From Panulirus ornatus (lineage: Eukaryota; Arthropoda; Malacostraca; Decapoda; Palinuridae): 64,000 nucleotides of DNA. The stretch covers positions 20,318,278-20,382,277 of the forward strand of contig NC_092289.1 in assembly GCF_036320965.1 (NCBI RefSeq). Reading direction: 5' to 3'. The position numbers were made by a program, and so were the translations under genes. This document shows positions 46,782 through 58,294 of the stretch, piece by piece (the first letter of the stretch is position 1; every line of letters begins with the position of its first letter). Below the pieces are notes generated by a model. It made no database searches. It worked only from the letters and a program-made list of their open reading frames with translations, and was not told the DNA's origin.

Positions 46782-47238
46782 ATTCTAGATGTCCTAAGTC
46801 TTATTTCACACTCTTGAGGCATATTTCTGAGCGACGGCATTAGTATTGTTGCACTTCTCTGTAGTCGTTTTAGTTTTTTCGTCGCCTTTGATCCGATTTG
46901 GGTGTCCAGAACTGAACGGCGTACTGTCGTTAAGGCCCCGTTACGAGAGTATGACGAGGGAGGGCGAGGTCAAAGGTCGCAGAGGAAGGGAGAAGTGGGA
47001 TAGGATGATGGTGGGGGGGGGGGGGGTAGCATGACCTCAGAGGTGGGTTGGGGGAAGGGGGAGGGGGGGACTGGCAGGCACACTAGGGAAGGGCAAAGGT
47101 CAGGGATGGCTGACCCTGACGAGAGTCATTCCTCGAGCAATGAATTTTATACGAGTTTAAAACCCGGGCAGGATGGAGAGATGGGAATAAGGCAGGAGGG
47201 AGACTCGCCAAAGCTGGGAAAGTCTCCCTTGGCACAAG
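46781..47238. other. low-copy sequence, no gene seen
   Basis: Mixed sequence with a poly-G tract near 47012. Nothing recognised. Confidence 0.35.
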
Positions 47239-47239
47239 A

Positions 47240-47251
47240 CACACACACACA

Positions 47252-47324
<73 letters not shown>
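47240..47324. repeat. (CA)n microsatellite
   Basis: A CA run with an early CGCG interruption. A second, shorter CA run followed by CAC trinucleotides lies at 47474-47525. Confidence 0.95.
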
Positions 47325-47327
<3 letters not shown>

Positions 47328-47668
47328 ACTCCAGTAAAGTGCTATAAGTCCGCTTTTTAACAGCCGGCCACTGTATACCAGTCTTCTTCCCTCCTCCTTC
47401 CCCCCGGGGCCAGTACAGTAACTCTGGCATTAGAGGACCTCATGGCGATGACACACCTCAGTAAATCTTTACACTCACACACACACACACACACACGCAC
47501 ACACACACCACCACCACCACCACCCACCAACGAACTAATTTGTTGGGACATATTTCAGCTGGCGCGTGTGGCTAACTTTGACGGCCGGGCGGGTGTAAGA
47601 ACGATTGCTGAAGTTATTTATACATCTTCCCCCCCGGTTCCTCCTGGCGTCATGACGCTGGCCTGCCG

Positions 47669-48325
47669 TGCTCGTGTGTGTTGAGGAGGGAGGGCTGTAG
47701 CACCTCCGCCTCCCATGCTCGTGTGTCTTGAGGAGGGAGGGCTGTAGCACCTCCGCCTCCCATGCTCGTGTGTCTTGAGGAGGGAGGGCTGTAGCACCTC
47801 CGCCTCCCATGCTCGTGTGTGTTGAGGAGGGAGGGCTGTAGCACCTCCGCCTCCCATGCTCGTGTGTGTTGAGGAGGGGAGGCTGTAGCACCTCCGCCTC
47901 CCATGCTTGTGTGTGTTGAGGAGGGAGGGCTGTAGCACCTCCGCCTCCCATGCTTGTGTGTGTTGAGGAGGGAGGGCTGTAGCACCTCCGCCTCCCATGC
48001 TCGAGTGTGTTGAGGAGGGAGGGCTGTAGCACCTCCGCCTCCCATGCTCGTGTGTGTTGAGGAGGGAGGGCTGTAGCACCTCCGCCTCCCATGCTCGTGT
48101 GTGTTGAGGAGGGAGGGCTGTAGCACCTCCGCCTCCCATGCTCGTGTGTGTTGAGGAGGGAGGGCTGTAGTACCTCCGCCTCCCATGCTCGTGTGTGTTG
48201 AGGAGGGAGGGCTGTAGCACCTCCGCCTCCCATGCTCGTTTGTGTTGAGGAGGGAGGGCTGTAGCACCTCCGCCTCCCATGCTCGTGTGTGTTGAGGAGG
48301 GAGGGCTGTAGCACCTCCGCCTCCC
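47669..48325. repeat. 47-bp minisatellite, about 14 copies
   Basis: The unit is 47 bp and includes TGCTCGTGTGTGTTGAGGAG, then GGAGGGCTGTAGCACC, then TCCGCCTCCCA. Copies are nearly identical, with isolated changes such as CTTG for GTTG and one GGGGAGG swap. Because 47 is not a multiple of three, each minus-strand frame passes through all three phases every 141 bp. All three frames are nevertheless open (up to 284 codons), reading the same 47-residue repeat (MGGGGATALPPQ and following) in different phases. No promoter, start context or domain supports translation. Confidence 0.97.
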
Positions 48326-48599
48326 CTCTCACCAGGTGGCTCCCTGAAGGGTTGAGGGCCTGACGCGTACGCGTGCGCGCGAGCGCGTGTGTCTGTACGC
48401 TGGCACTGCGACCGGTTGCGTGATGGGGAGTCGCGTCGCGACGGAAGGGAACGCCGGTGCCAAGCGGCTTGAAAGCGGGCGGGGAGAGGGAAAAAAATTG
48501 TCATTTAGATATTAAGCTTAGAAATGAACGGTTTGCTGCAGCTGTCCACAGTTTGGAATTTTTATTTTTTTTTTTTGGGGGGGGGTTGCTCGCAGCTCG

Positions 48600-48600
<1 letters not shown>
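48326..48600. other. low-copy sequence, no gene seen
   Basis: CG-rich at 48360-48480, then a T/G homopolymer at about 48560-48587. Confidence 0.35.

Positions 48601-48602
<2 letters not shown>

Positions 48603-48665
<63 letters not shown>
48603..48665. repeat. (GA)n microsatellite
   Basis: A perfect GA run. Confidence 0.95.
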
Positions 48666-48669
<4 letters not shown>

Positions 48670-48767
48670 ATAACTTATGTGCCGAAAAGGGAGGGGGGAA
48701 AAAAACTTCGTTACGAGAGAGGCTTCAGCGACCCTCGACCATTGACCTTATTATAAAGACTTTTTCA

Positions 48768-48862
48768 CGACTCCTCCTCCTCCTTCCCCTTCCCCCCTCC
48801 TCCTCCTCCTCCCCCTCCTCCTGCTACCCCCTCCTCCTCCTCCTCCTCCTCCTCCTCCTCCG
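48768..48862. repeat. (CTC)n trinucleotide
   Basis: Imperfect CTC units, with a purer stretch at 48828-48860. Confidence 0.9.
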
Positions 48863-49236
48863 CCCCGCTCTCCCTCCCCGCCCCCCCGCGACCCAAAAAG
48901 AAGAAAACAGATAAACGTCATAGCTTAACTTCTTGGCGGAGATGAAGTTTTAAAAATGCGCCAGCGAGGGACTGGGAGGTCATGCAGGTTAATGGTTGGG
49001 AAACTCACAGTTGAGGGTATTAAAGAAAGAAAACGAGGGGTGGTGGTGGTGGAGGAGGGAGGGGGGAGTAGAAAATGGGCGATTCATCCTAAGGCATAAA
49101 AGGGGAGGACAGTTCTGCATGAAGACGGTTTGGGAAGAAGAGAGAGTGAGGAGGGGTGGCTTTCTTCCTTTTTTTTCTCGTGACGGTGGATGTGACTGCT
49201 CGAGTGTTGTGAGCGAAGGCGTGTAACACTGGAGTG

Positions 49237-49238
<2 letters not shown>

Positions 49239-49301
<63 letters not shown>
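49239..49301. repeat. (GA)n microsatellite
   Basis: A perfect GA run. Confidence 0.95.
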
Positions 49302-49305
<4 letters not shown>

Positions 49306-49410
49306 GGTGGTGGTCGTCGTCTGGGGGGGAGGGGAGGAGGGGAGAGTAACGAGTAACCCCACGCGTTAGATTAAGTACAGTAAGGTGTTACTGCGGGACC
49401 GTGGTCGATG

Positions 49411-49467
<57 letters not shown>
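49411..49467. repeat. (GT)n microsatellite
   Basis: A perfect GT run. Confidence 0.95.
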
Positions 49468-49470
<3 letters not shown>

Positions 49471-49599
49471 CAATGTTTGGCTTGCTGGAATTGCTATATA
49501 GAATGATGGTGAGGAGGATTGGAAAGGGATAATTAATTTTGGTTGTTGTTACGGGGGGGAGGGGGCGGTTTGATGGAGGATGTGTGGGGTGGGGGAAGG

Positions 49600-49925
49600 T
49601 TAGGGGGGGGGCTGTATCACGGGGTTTGGTGGGTGGGTGGGAGGAGAGGGAGATTGGGGCTGTGTCACGGGGTTTGGTGGGTGGGTGGGTGGAGGAGGTT
49701 TGTGTTACGAGGAGTTGGATGGGGGGGGGGGGATTTGGATTGTGTTACGGGGTTCAGTGGGTGGATTAGGTTGTGTTATGGGGTTTTTAAGTGGGAGGAT
49801 TGAGTTGCGGTACGGGGGTTAGGTGGGAGGACTAGGTTGTGTTACGGGGTTAGGTGGAAGGATTGAGTTGTATTACAGGGGTTAGATGGGAGAGTTGGGT
49901 TGTGTTACGGGGTTCAGTAGGAGGT
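49600..49925. repeat. degenerate ~30-45 bp tandem repeat (GTGTTACGGGG core)
   Basis: GTGTTACGGGGTTNGGTGGG-like units recur about nine times. The spacing shortens from about 45 to about 32 bp. Confidence 0.85.
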
Positions 49926-49949
49926 GGGGGAACCTATGACCTTAGTGAA

Positions 49950-50120
49950 CCTCTGAAGGAAGGTAAACCGTGAAAGGAAATCCTTGAAAGAACTTGAAGC
50001 CTGAAGGAAGTCGAGCCCTGAAGGAAATTGAGCCCTGAAAGAATTTGAACCCCGAAGGAAGTCGAACATGTGAAAGAGGTTGAGCCCTGAAGCAAGTTGA
50101 GCTCCTTTGAGAGTTGAGTG
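49950..50120. repeat. degenerate ~21-bp tandem repeat (GAAGTTGAGCCCTGAAG)
   Basis: AGCCCTGAAGGAAGTYGA-like units recur about seven times. Decayed copies may reach 50205. Confidence 0.85.
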
Positions 50121-50205
50121 ATTATAAACTGAACCCCCCCCCCTTCCCCTAAAGTTTGCCTGAAGCTCCTGATGGTTGAGCCCTCAGGGGAAGTTTGAGC
50201 TCCGG

Positions 50206-50985
50206 GCGCTCTGAAAAGCCATCAGTCAGACGTGACACGAGGGGCGCAAGCCCAGGATGGAGCATGGTATAGACTTATTTAAGATTTCTTTTCATAAGTC
50301 CGACCCGGGGCCCCGCCCGACCCTCTCTACGTCACATATATCTGGCTGGGGAGACGATACCCCCGGACTCTGGGGGCAGGGGATGGGAGGAGGAGATGGA
50401 AGGGGGTAAGAGAAGATAAGGCAAAGGGGAACAGGAGGGAATTAGGGGAAAGGAAGAGGGGGGTATATAGAGGGAGGAATTAGAAGAAAGTTAGGAAGGG
50501 GAGATGGAAAGAGATAAGAATGGGAAAGATCGGTGGAATGGGTGAAGGGAAGGGAATATGTAGGGAGGAGGGTATGAGGGAGATGTATGCGTACAAGCGG
50601 GAGGGGAATAGTACTTGAAGGGACGGGATGGAAGAAGGAAAGAGGAGGGAGAGGGGAGGGAAGCCCTCCTTTTGGGGACAGGAATCTATCACTGGAAGGC
50701 CGGGTAGGATAAGGGGGGTGGGGTAGGAACGGCTCCGTTCCTGTGGGAAAGAAAGGTCAAGGGAAGGAACGGCCAGGCGAACGTATGGGTCGAATAAACT
50801 TTTTTTTTTCTGTCAATGTTTATAAGTGACAATCTGGTCTGTACTGCTGTCTGGACTGTGATATGATGGGTGAGGGTCGACACAAGCAAAGGCACAGATG
50901 AGGAATTCTCACCCCACAACACGATGGAACCAAGATGGTGATGAACGATGGAGGCAAGACGGCCATAAACAGCTCTGCCATGCTA
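50206..50985. other. purine-rich low-copy sequence, no gene
   Basis: G/A-rich at 50370-50690. Open frames there follow composition. No domain was recognised. Confidence 0.4.
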
Positions 50986-50986
50986 T

Positions 50987-51290
50987 ATCATAGCTATATC
51001 GGAGGTGTATCATGTTGTATCATAGCTGTATCATGCTATATCATAGCTATATCGGAGGTATATCATGTTGTATCATAGCTGTATCATGCTATATCGTAGG
51101 TGTATCATGTTGTATCATAGCTGTATCATAGCTGTGTCGTAGGTGTATCATGTTGTATCATAGCTGTATCATGCTATACCATAGCTATGTCGTAGATGTA
51201 TCATGTTGTATCATAGCTGTATCATGTTGTATCATAACTGTATCATGTTGTATCATAGCTGTATCATGCTGTATCATAGCTGTATCATCA
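50987..51290. repeat. ~21-bp minisatellite of two half-units
   Basis: Units of TATCATGTTG and TATCATAGCTG-type halves (10 + 11 bp) repeat about 14 times with ATATCGGAGG and GTCGTAGG variants. Confidence 0.93.
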
Positions 51291-51299
51291 TATCAGGGG

Positions 51300-52285
51300 T
51301 CAAGCATGTAGGTTTTCCCGGGTCTTGAGAGGACCATCTCACATGACCTGTGGTGGGTCACGGTTTGTGATAACTTGTGAGCCCCGGGAACTTGCATAGA
51401 ATATTTATGAGCACCTCCCGTGAGAGATAAGTACGGCATGAGGGTCTCCCGAGACTTTTGAGAGACAGGAGGAGAGACCCTTCGGTAAAGTTACCCGAGG
51501 TAAGTTGGCGGGGATAAAGTATGGGAAGTGTATTTTTCGTATGAGGTGCGGTCTTAGGTATGAACGAGTCGAGTTGGTTTTTTGCAAAGGTCTGACTCTT
51601 GCTCACAGGGTTTACGGTATAATCGCAGACTGTTTATGTAAAACTTTGTTATATTGCTTTCCTGTCGTCGCTGGAGAGGGAGGGAGTGCTTCTCCATAAG
51701 TACTGGAGGGCGCCCGGCTCGAGGGGGAAGGGCCCCGCCCCTCCTCCTCACCCCCATCGAAAACTTTTAATGAAGATAAAAAGTAAACAAGTTTTGGAAA
51801 TAAAAGTTCGTCTCGAATTCGTCTCCAGAATCCCGAGTGGACACCCGCTTTACCCCCAGCTTGAAGCCTTTCGTTTGGGGGCGGGGAGGGGAAGTACCTT
51901 CTCCCCTCCACCCGTCAAGTTTTACCTCCCACATCTGTTGTGGAGAGAGACTTGCGGGCTGGGGTGGGTGGGTGGTTATGGCTTCTGGAGTCGCCTCCCA
52001 CCTCTCCTCTCCGCAAGCCTTCACCTCCCTGTCGTTGTGATGTGATGTAACGCCACACCCACCTCCTCCTCCTCCTCCTCCTCCTCCTCCTCCTCCACGA
52101 CGACGAAAAAAAAAGAAAAATCCTGACCGTTCAGCAAAAGTGGAAATGAACCTTCTGAAGTCCTCACCTCTCGAGGGCAGCGAAATGAACCCCCCCCCCA
52201 CACCCCACCCAGCTGAAATGTGTCATCAGAATGATGAATGACGTCTACCCTCTGTGTTGGTCCTCTCCTGCAGAAAAGCTCCTAG
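51300..52285. other. low-copy sequence, no gene recognised
   Basis: About 1 kb. Contains a CTC run at 52061-52096. An isolated donor-like AG-GTAAGT at 51499-51506 has no clear partner acceptor. No domain-bearing frame was seen. Confidence 0.4.
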
Positions 52286-52286
52286 A

Positions 52287-52387
<101 letters not shown>

Positions 52388-52569
52388 CCGGCCCGGGATT
52401 TCATCCGTTTTGTCGTGTAGTGATGGGATAATGGGGGGAAGCGTCGACCCCTATTGTGAAACGGGGCCCTACTCCGGCCGGGGCCCCCCCCCCGTTGTCA
52501 TGCCCTGTTACCTTAATCCTCGATGTTCACAGTAATCTGAATATTCCATAAATTTTCCTCGCCAGACGT

Positions 52570-52865
52570 AGAGCCAGCGGGCTACTAGCCAGGTACCTGG
52601 CCCAGCCCACCCCTTGCAGGCTAGTCTCCCAACCAAATCACCTAGCCAGCCAGACAGCCAACTAGCCAAATAGCTGGCAGGTCAGGTCGCTATCTAACCT
52701 GCTGCCTACGTACACCAACTAACCATTTAGCCCCCCCAAGCCAGACAGCCAGTCTCCCAGCCACACACTGAGTTACCCAACCGACCTATCCACTTAGCCT
52801 TACTAGCCAGCCGTCCGCCCATCTTGGCCAGCCAGCTCCTAACCTCCTAGCCACCCAACAAAGTA
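52570..52865. repeat. degenerate TAGCCAGC-type tetranucleotide array
   Basis: AGCC, CAGC and TAGC units, heavily diverged. They are complementary in type to the GCTGG array at 4.76-5.15 kb. Confidence 0.75.
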
Positions 52866-52879
52866 CAGCAGTTCGACTC

Positions 52880-53035
52880 TATTCTTCAACAACAGCAACG
52901 CTGCTGCCAGTCACAGCATCACCGACATGCGCACAGCATTAGCAGCAGCGGTTGTAGGGACAGCAGCAGCGAAACAGCAGTCAGACCGTAAACACAGCTT
53001 CAACAGCGGTCGCAGCAGCAGCAGCAGCAGCAGAT
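52880..53035. repeat. degenerate (CAG)n trinucleotide
   Basis: AGCAGC and ACAGCA units with a purer CAG run at about 53010-53033. Confidence 0.85.
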
Positions 53036-53039
53036 GCGT

Positions 53040-53785
53040 CCCAACTCCTGCTGTAAAGCAAGATAACTGAGCTGGTTTAGAGAGCGTCAGATGAGTGCGT
53101 CGGTGTGAGGCGAATGCGTCGGTGATCAGACGGTGTCACGTATTGGAGTGCGGGGTGCGTCGGACGGAGGGAGGTGCGTTGTGGCGTGGGGTGCGTGCGA
53201 ATGTCGCATGACTCCACTGGCGTCGGATGACTGGGATGGCTCACGAGTGTGTGTTGGGTGATCGACTGGTCTCCGAAGGATGAGTAACGTATCCGATGGA
53301 TGATCTACCCATCGGGGGAGTAACCCCCAGTGAGGGCTGAGCGTACTTCCGTCGTGGAGTGAATAACTCGGGGTCGATTTAGGTCAGAGTGGGTGATGGG
53401 GTTGGTGGGGAAACTGCATTGGTTTTGGGGTTAACTTGAAGCGTCTGTTTGGTGCTGTGTGTAGATAGACGCGGCGATGACGATAGACATTTGTTTTGCC
53501 CTGAAGCTCTAGTCGTATGCGACGTGGTCGTTACGGATGAGGCTGGTCGTCGCCCGTCGGTCGTTTCAGGTCGTCTTAGGCCATATCTAGTCTTCGAACT
53601 TGGTTATTTCTTCTCGGTTTTTTCCTCCCTTTGGTCGTGTCTCGTCTCGTGTAGTCGTTGCCGGGAGTTACACAGTCCTTGTCTTTCAGTCGTCCCTGGG
53701 GGTTCGTGCTTCGTCGTGGTCGTCACTGCGTGTCGTCACCGGCCGCATTTGGTCGTTCTCCTCAACCCCTCCACCTCTGTCGTTC
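53040..53785. other. low-copy sequence, no gene recognised
   Basis: Contains degenerate GTGCGTCGGTG-like motifs (53090-53220) and GTCGT-rich sequence (53500-53770). A 151-codon plus-strand frame (53449-53904) is mostly V, C and R and shows no domain. Confidence 0.4.
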
Positions 53786-53786
53786 T

Positions 53787-53828
53787 TGTGTGTGTGCGTG
53801 TGCGCGTGTGTGTGTGTGTGTGTGCGTG
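53787..53828. repeat. (GT)n microsatellite with GC interruptions
   Basis: GT run interrupted by GCGT. Confidence 0.9.
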
Positions 53829-54450
53829 TGGTAGGGATCGGGGACGACCAGTCGTCTGGGGGCGATGGAGGTGTCGCGTTTGTCGTCCTGGTATCAGGAA
53901 ATAGGATCTTCTAAACCGCCTTCTCTGCTTTGTCGTCTTGATTTAAGATATCTCGCCATTATCGGATTTACCCCCTTCCTTTTTTTTTTTATTCCCCAGC
54001 GTCCCCCCCTCCCTCCCCCCACGGATAGACTCGCGTGATTTGCATATATATGTATTTCTGAAGTCTTTCCCGTGGGGGATTGGGGGGTTAGGGGGGTATT
54101 AACATTACTCAACGGCTAAGAAACGTCCGTCCCTCTGCTTTCCCTTCCTTCCTTCCCTGAGTTTCTTTCATTCAGTAGCGTGAACTCGGGCATGCTTCTC
54201 TTCATTCTGTCGCATCCTACGTCTTCACTTGAAGTGAGGGCGGATGAGGGAGGGAGGGGGGAGGTTTCCGTCTCTCTCGCTAACGCTTCGGTTTCCGAAG
54301 ATTTCCTTTTTTTTTTTTTCCTTTCTTATCGCTGAAGTTAATTTCCCATCAGCATCCGTGGTCTCTCCTCCCCCGCTACCCTACCCTCCCCCTTCTCCTT
54401 CTCCTCTCCGACCCGATTTGCATATTTCAGGCGAACGCGATTTTCGGGAC
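53829..54450. other. low-copy sequence, no gene seen
   Basis: Mixed sequence with several T and C homopolymers. Nothing recognised. Confidence 0.35.

Positions 54451-54454
<4 letters not shown>

Positions 54455-54486
<32 letters not shown>
54455..54486. repeat. (GA)n microsatellite
   Basis: A short perfect GA run. Confidence 0.93.
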
Positions 54487-54488
<2 letters not shown>

Positions 54489-54569
54489 TACGAGTGATGA
54501 TTTAGCGGCGTACATTATCAACGACGTATCTAGATTGGTGTGGTGGGTAATCGAGGTTAAGTCCTGGTA

Positions 54570-55980
54570 GCTGTTGTTGTTGTTGTGGTGGTGGTGGTGG
54601 TGGTGGCGTAATGTGGTGGGTAGGGAGGAGTGGGAAGAGGGAGGGAGAGAGAGGGGGGTGTGGGTGGTTGCAGTGCGGCGAGAGAAGAATGGGGAGTTTG
54701 AGGTGGGGGGGATTTGTAGTTATCTATTGTGGGAGGGGAAGGGAGGAGGGATGGAGGTTAAGGGTTGCTGGGTGGAGGAAGGTTCTTAGTTGTAAGACGG
54801 GAGCGGGAGGGTCGAAGTTGTGCTGAAAAGAATGTTGAAGTTGTGGTGGAGGACTGTTGTAGTTATGATGATAAGGACTGGGGTTTTGATAGGGTGAATT
54901 TCAGTTGTGATTAGAGGGCGTTTTGGGGGTTGTGGTTTGGCAAGTTCTGGCTTGTCGTTAGGAGGGACCCGAGATGGAGGGGTTGTGGTGAGGGGGATGT
55001 TGTTGTGGTAGGGATGGGTGGGGGTTGTAGTGAAGAATGGTTGATGGTTGTTGTGGCAAGTATGTTTCAAGGGAGCAAAATTACATCTAATTCTGTTAAC
55101 ACTAATTAATGATACTCTCATTAGTCCAGTGTACGTAGGTAATTCCTCTCGTATGTGTGTGTATGTATACACAACCATATGTTTCTATCCATACACGAGC
55201 GTGTGCGTCCGTACGGGTATGCACACATGTCTGTATGATCTTTCACAATGGTAAGATGGTGAAAAAAAAATTATTTCTACGAATGAAAGAAACGTTATGG
55301 AGGAAATACGAATAGAAACCTCAGAAGAAACCTCGTGATGAGTAACCCAAAAGAAACCTCGAAAAGTAAACCCAAAATTAAACCCAAAAGAACCTTAGAG
55401 AAACCCTCAAAACCCGCCCCAGTTTATTTTGCTACTGGAAATACGTCACTTATAACAGAGACCAGGAAATCCGTCGTGCTCCCAGAAAATAAGTCCGTAA
55501 AGTGTGTTTGGCTGAGTGTCGTTAAAAACGCATTATTGACGCAAACAACAGCTGATCCTCCGGGGAACACGTAGCCAAAATTTATGAATGAATGAACGTA
55601 ATGTTTTGTTTACGGTAGTGCTGTGCTGCTCCTGTGCTGTTTGCTTCCCCCTGATTGGCCGAGTGGAAAAACAAGCCACCCCCCAAAAAATGGAAAAAAG
55701 AAATCCGTACAATGCAAAGATTTTCATTGGGTTTTGTTTTATTTCCAGCATAAGAGTGAGAAAGAGTCGTCGAATGCTTGGAGAGACGTGGTATTCTGTA
55801 GTGTAGGTGTGGTGTAGAAGACTTCGCCTTATCACATCACATTGACATGAAGGATTGAGACGTGTTGAACTAATGTAGACTACAGGAAGGGTGACGCTCT
55901 CACATCATAGCTCTTAGTAGGGTTGAATTCCATAGAAGTATAGGAAGGGATGATGTCAAATGGGAAAGAATCACACACCC
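54570..55980. other. low-copy sequence, no gene recognised
   Basis: GTT/GTG-rich at 54570-55030, then AT-richer sequence. A loose repeat of AACCCAAAAGAAACCTCG-like units covers about 55315-55410. It explains the Lys/Pro-rich start of the 79-codon frame at 55335-55574. No gene is called. Confidence 0.4.
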
Positions 55981-55982
55981 CA

Positions 55983-56048
55983 GGATTCACCAGGAGAGTA
56001 GTTTAAGGGACTCACCAGGAGAGTAGTTTAAGGGATTCATCAGGACAG
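55983..56048. repeat. 26-bp tandem repeat, about 2.5 copies
   Basis: CACCAGGAGAGTAGTTTAAG occurs twice with a 26-bp period, followed by a partial third copy. Confidence 0.92.
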
Positions 56049-56108
56049 TATTGCCAGCTGTGACCTCTTCCCCTCCAGTGTTGCTAAGCCACCACCGCCT
56101 CCCCCCGC

Positions 56109-56110
<2 letters not shown>

Positions 56111-56191
<81 letters not shown>
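56111..56191. repeat. (CT)n microsatellite
   Basis: A perfect CT run of about 80 bp. Confidence 0.95.
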
Positions 56192-56193
<2 letters not shown>

Positions 56194-56538
56194 AACTTTT
56201 GGGGAATCACACGCCCGCCTGTTTGCCCTCGTCGTCGTCTTCTTCTTCATCCCTCCCCCTCCTCCCCTGTTTGTGTTTACAGCAGGGTGAGGGATGGCTC
56301 CCGTCCGCCCAGGAGGAGCCCGCCCCTCTCCACACGTCCCAGAACTCAGTCACATCAGACTCGCTTCGTCAAGGTTTTCGAACATCATGAGTGACGCGGC
56401 CACCGGCACGACCCTTTGACTCCACCGCCACCTTTCGGCCATGCCTCCTACCCTCCTGTGCAGCGCTGCTCCGCCTGGCGAAGAACTCTGGGGAAATATT
56501 GTGTTTGGAGAAGGCGAGTCGATGGGTTAGGGCTGCCA
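56192..56538. other. low-copy sequence, no gene seen
   Basis: Mixed sequence; nothing recognised. Confidence 0.35.
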
Positions 56539-56539
56539 T

Positions 56540-56540
56540 G

Positions 56541-56571
<31 letters not shown>

Positions 56572-56572
56572 C

Positions 56573-56634
<62 letters not shown>
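56540..56634. repeat. (GT)n-(GA)n compound microsatellite
   Basis: GT run followed by GCGTGC, then a GA run. Confidence 0.95.
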
Positions 56635-56637
<3 letters not shown>

Positions 56638-56769
56638 CACTCAGTATGGAACGGGCGGGACAGGTGGGGCCCGTCAGCCTCCGCCCGTCCCTCCTGCAGG
56701 AGCCGTTCCGCGGGACAGTCTCTCCCTCACTGAGGGGGGGAGGATCCCGCCCGAGTGTTTCCCCGGTCC

Positions 56770-56803
56770 TCTCCTCCTCCTCCTCCTCCTCCTCCTCCTC
56801 CTG
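56770..56803. repeat. (CTC)n trinucleotide
   Basis: About 11 CTC units. Confidence 0.92.
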
Positions 56804-57057
56804 CAGGAAGCATTCTTCCCTTCCCGCTGATCAAAGAACTTAGATGTTTGTGAAGGCAAATTGGGACTCTGGCAATACGTTTTCAAGGCATTCATATGAG
56901 CTCAAAGCGAGGTGGGGGGCGGAGGGACGGGGAGGGGGCCTTTAGGTGTGGTGGGTGGGAGGGGAGGTAGGAGAAGAGAGAGAGGGGTGTGTGTTAGAGC
57001 AGTGGTCTGTTTGGCTGATGTTATCATAGTTTGCGATGTGGGGCGGGGCAGGTATTG

Positions 57058-57155
57058 TGGGGTCGTACCGTCGTGTTCAAGGGTCGTACCGTCGTGTTCA
57101 CCGGATCGCACCGCACCGCCACGCTCGAGGTTGGTCGTACCGTCGTGCTGTTAGG
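57058..57155. repeat. 21-bp minisatellite (family A, locus 6)
   Basis: Units of GTCGTACCGTCGTGTTCAAG, in the reverse orientation to the array at 2.04 kb. Two good copies, then decayed ones that end shortly before the CT tract at 57175. Confidence 0.82.
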
Positions 57156-57171
57156 ATGTATAGTCCAAGAG

Positions 57172-57174
<3 letters not shown>

Positions 57175-57250
<76 letters not shown>

Positions 57251-57290
57251 CCGCTACCGCTCGCCCTTCGCGAAGAGATGTAGCGAATTG

Positions 57291-57342
<52 letters not shown>
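57175..57342. repeat. (CT)n ... (GA)n inverted pair
   Basis: CT run (57175-57245), a spacer of about 49 bp containing the palindrome CTTCGCGAAG, then a GA run (57294-57342). The two runs are complementary, giving a potential long hairpin. Confidence 0.93.
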
Positions 57343-57344
<2 letters not shown>

Positions 57345-57472
57345 TGATGATGACAAAAAAAGAGAAAAAAAACCGCTTCACTTCACATCACATGACTTTT
57401 TTTTCGCGTAAAAAAAAGAAAAGAAAATCTCTGTTCTCGTTTGATCGAGCGCATTATGAGAGTCTCTCTGAG

Positions 57473-57576
<104 letters not shown>

Positions 57577-57632
57577 CCCCTCCCTCAGCTGGTGGCTGCT
57601 GGTGCCAGGAGACAACGCTTGCTTCTCTTGCC

Positions 57633-57850
57633 TGCCTTGCTTAGCATCCTCGGCTTTCCTAGCTCGCTTAGCTTACTTAGCTTCTTGCCTTGCTTAGCAT
57701 CCTCGGCTTTCCTAGCTCGCTTAGCTTACTTAGCTTCTTGCCTTGCTTAGCTTCCTCGGCTTTCCTAGCTCGCTTAGCTTTCTTAGCTTCTTGCCTTGCT
57801 TAGCTTCCTCGGCTTGCTTAGCTTGTTCGTGTTGCTTAGCCTGCTTGGCC
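57633..57850. repeat. 53-bp tandem repeat, about 4 copies
   Basis: GCCTTGCTTAGC starts at 57633, 57686, 57739 and 57792, an exact 53-bp period. Each unit is itself made of CTTAGCTT-type submotifs. Confidence 0.94.
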
Positions 57851-58221
57851 TTGCAACGCCTTGACGCGCCCTGGGGAATGGGGGGTCACAGCACTGAGGG
57901 GATCGATGGCATTTTCGACCTTCCCGTGACCCTGACCCAGAAGGCGAGCGCCGTGAGGTCAAAGGTTCAGTGGATCGTGACGTCAGAGTGACTGTGTGAC
58001 ATCACCCCTGACCTGACGACACCACTTGTGTGTCCCCCACTCTCACAACACGTGAGGGGGGGAGGGGGAGGGGGGTGTTTCAAGCGCCGTTGACCCCCAG
58101 GAATGGTGTCGTGACCTTGACCCCGTGGGGGGGGGGGGGGTCATAGCGTTCATGTATTTGATGCAGATGAAGGGACGAGCAGCCCCGAGTGCTGGTCCAG
58201 CGCTGTGTTGGGTGCTGGTGT

Positions 58222-58225
<4 letters not shown>
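57851..58225. other. low-copy sequence, no gene seen
   Basis: TGACCT-rich sequence and a poly-G at about 58127-58140. Nothing recognised. Confidence 0.35.

Positions 58226-58227
<2 letters not shown>

Positions 58228-58291
<64 letters not shown>
58228..58291. repeat. (CT)n microsatellite
   Basis: A perfect CT run. Confidence 0.95.

Positions 58292-58294
<3 letters not shown>

Noticed and set aside
47535..48504. 265-, 220- and 284-codon minus-strand frames as a repeat protein gene
   Set aside because: They are the same 47-bp minisatellite read in three frames. No domain, start context or splice support exists; kept only as a finding.
51460..51510. Exon ending at the GTAAGT donor-like site near 51501
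   Set aside because: No pyrimidine tract or acceptor was found at a reasonable distance upstream.
55335..55574. 79-codon Lys-rich frame as a small protein
   Set aside because: Its first third is a loose tandem repeat (AACCCAAAAGAAACC-like), and no start context or homology is recognised.
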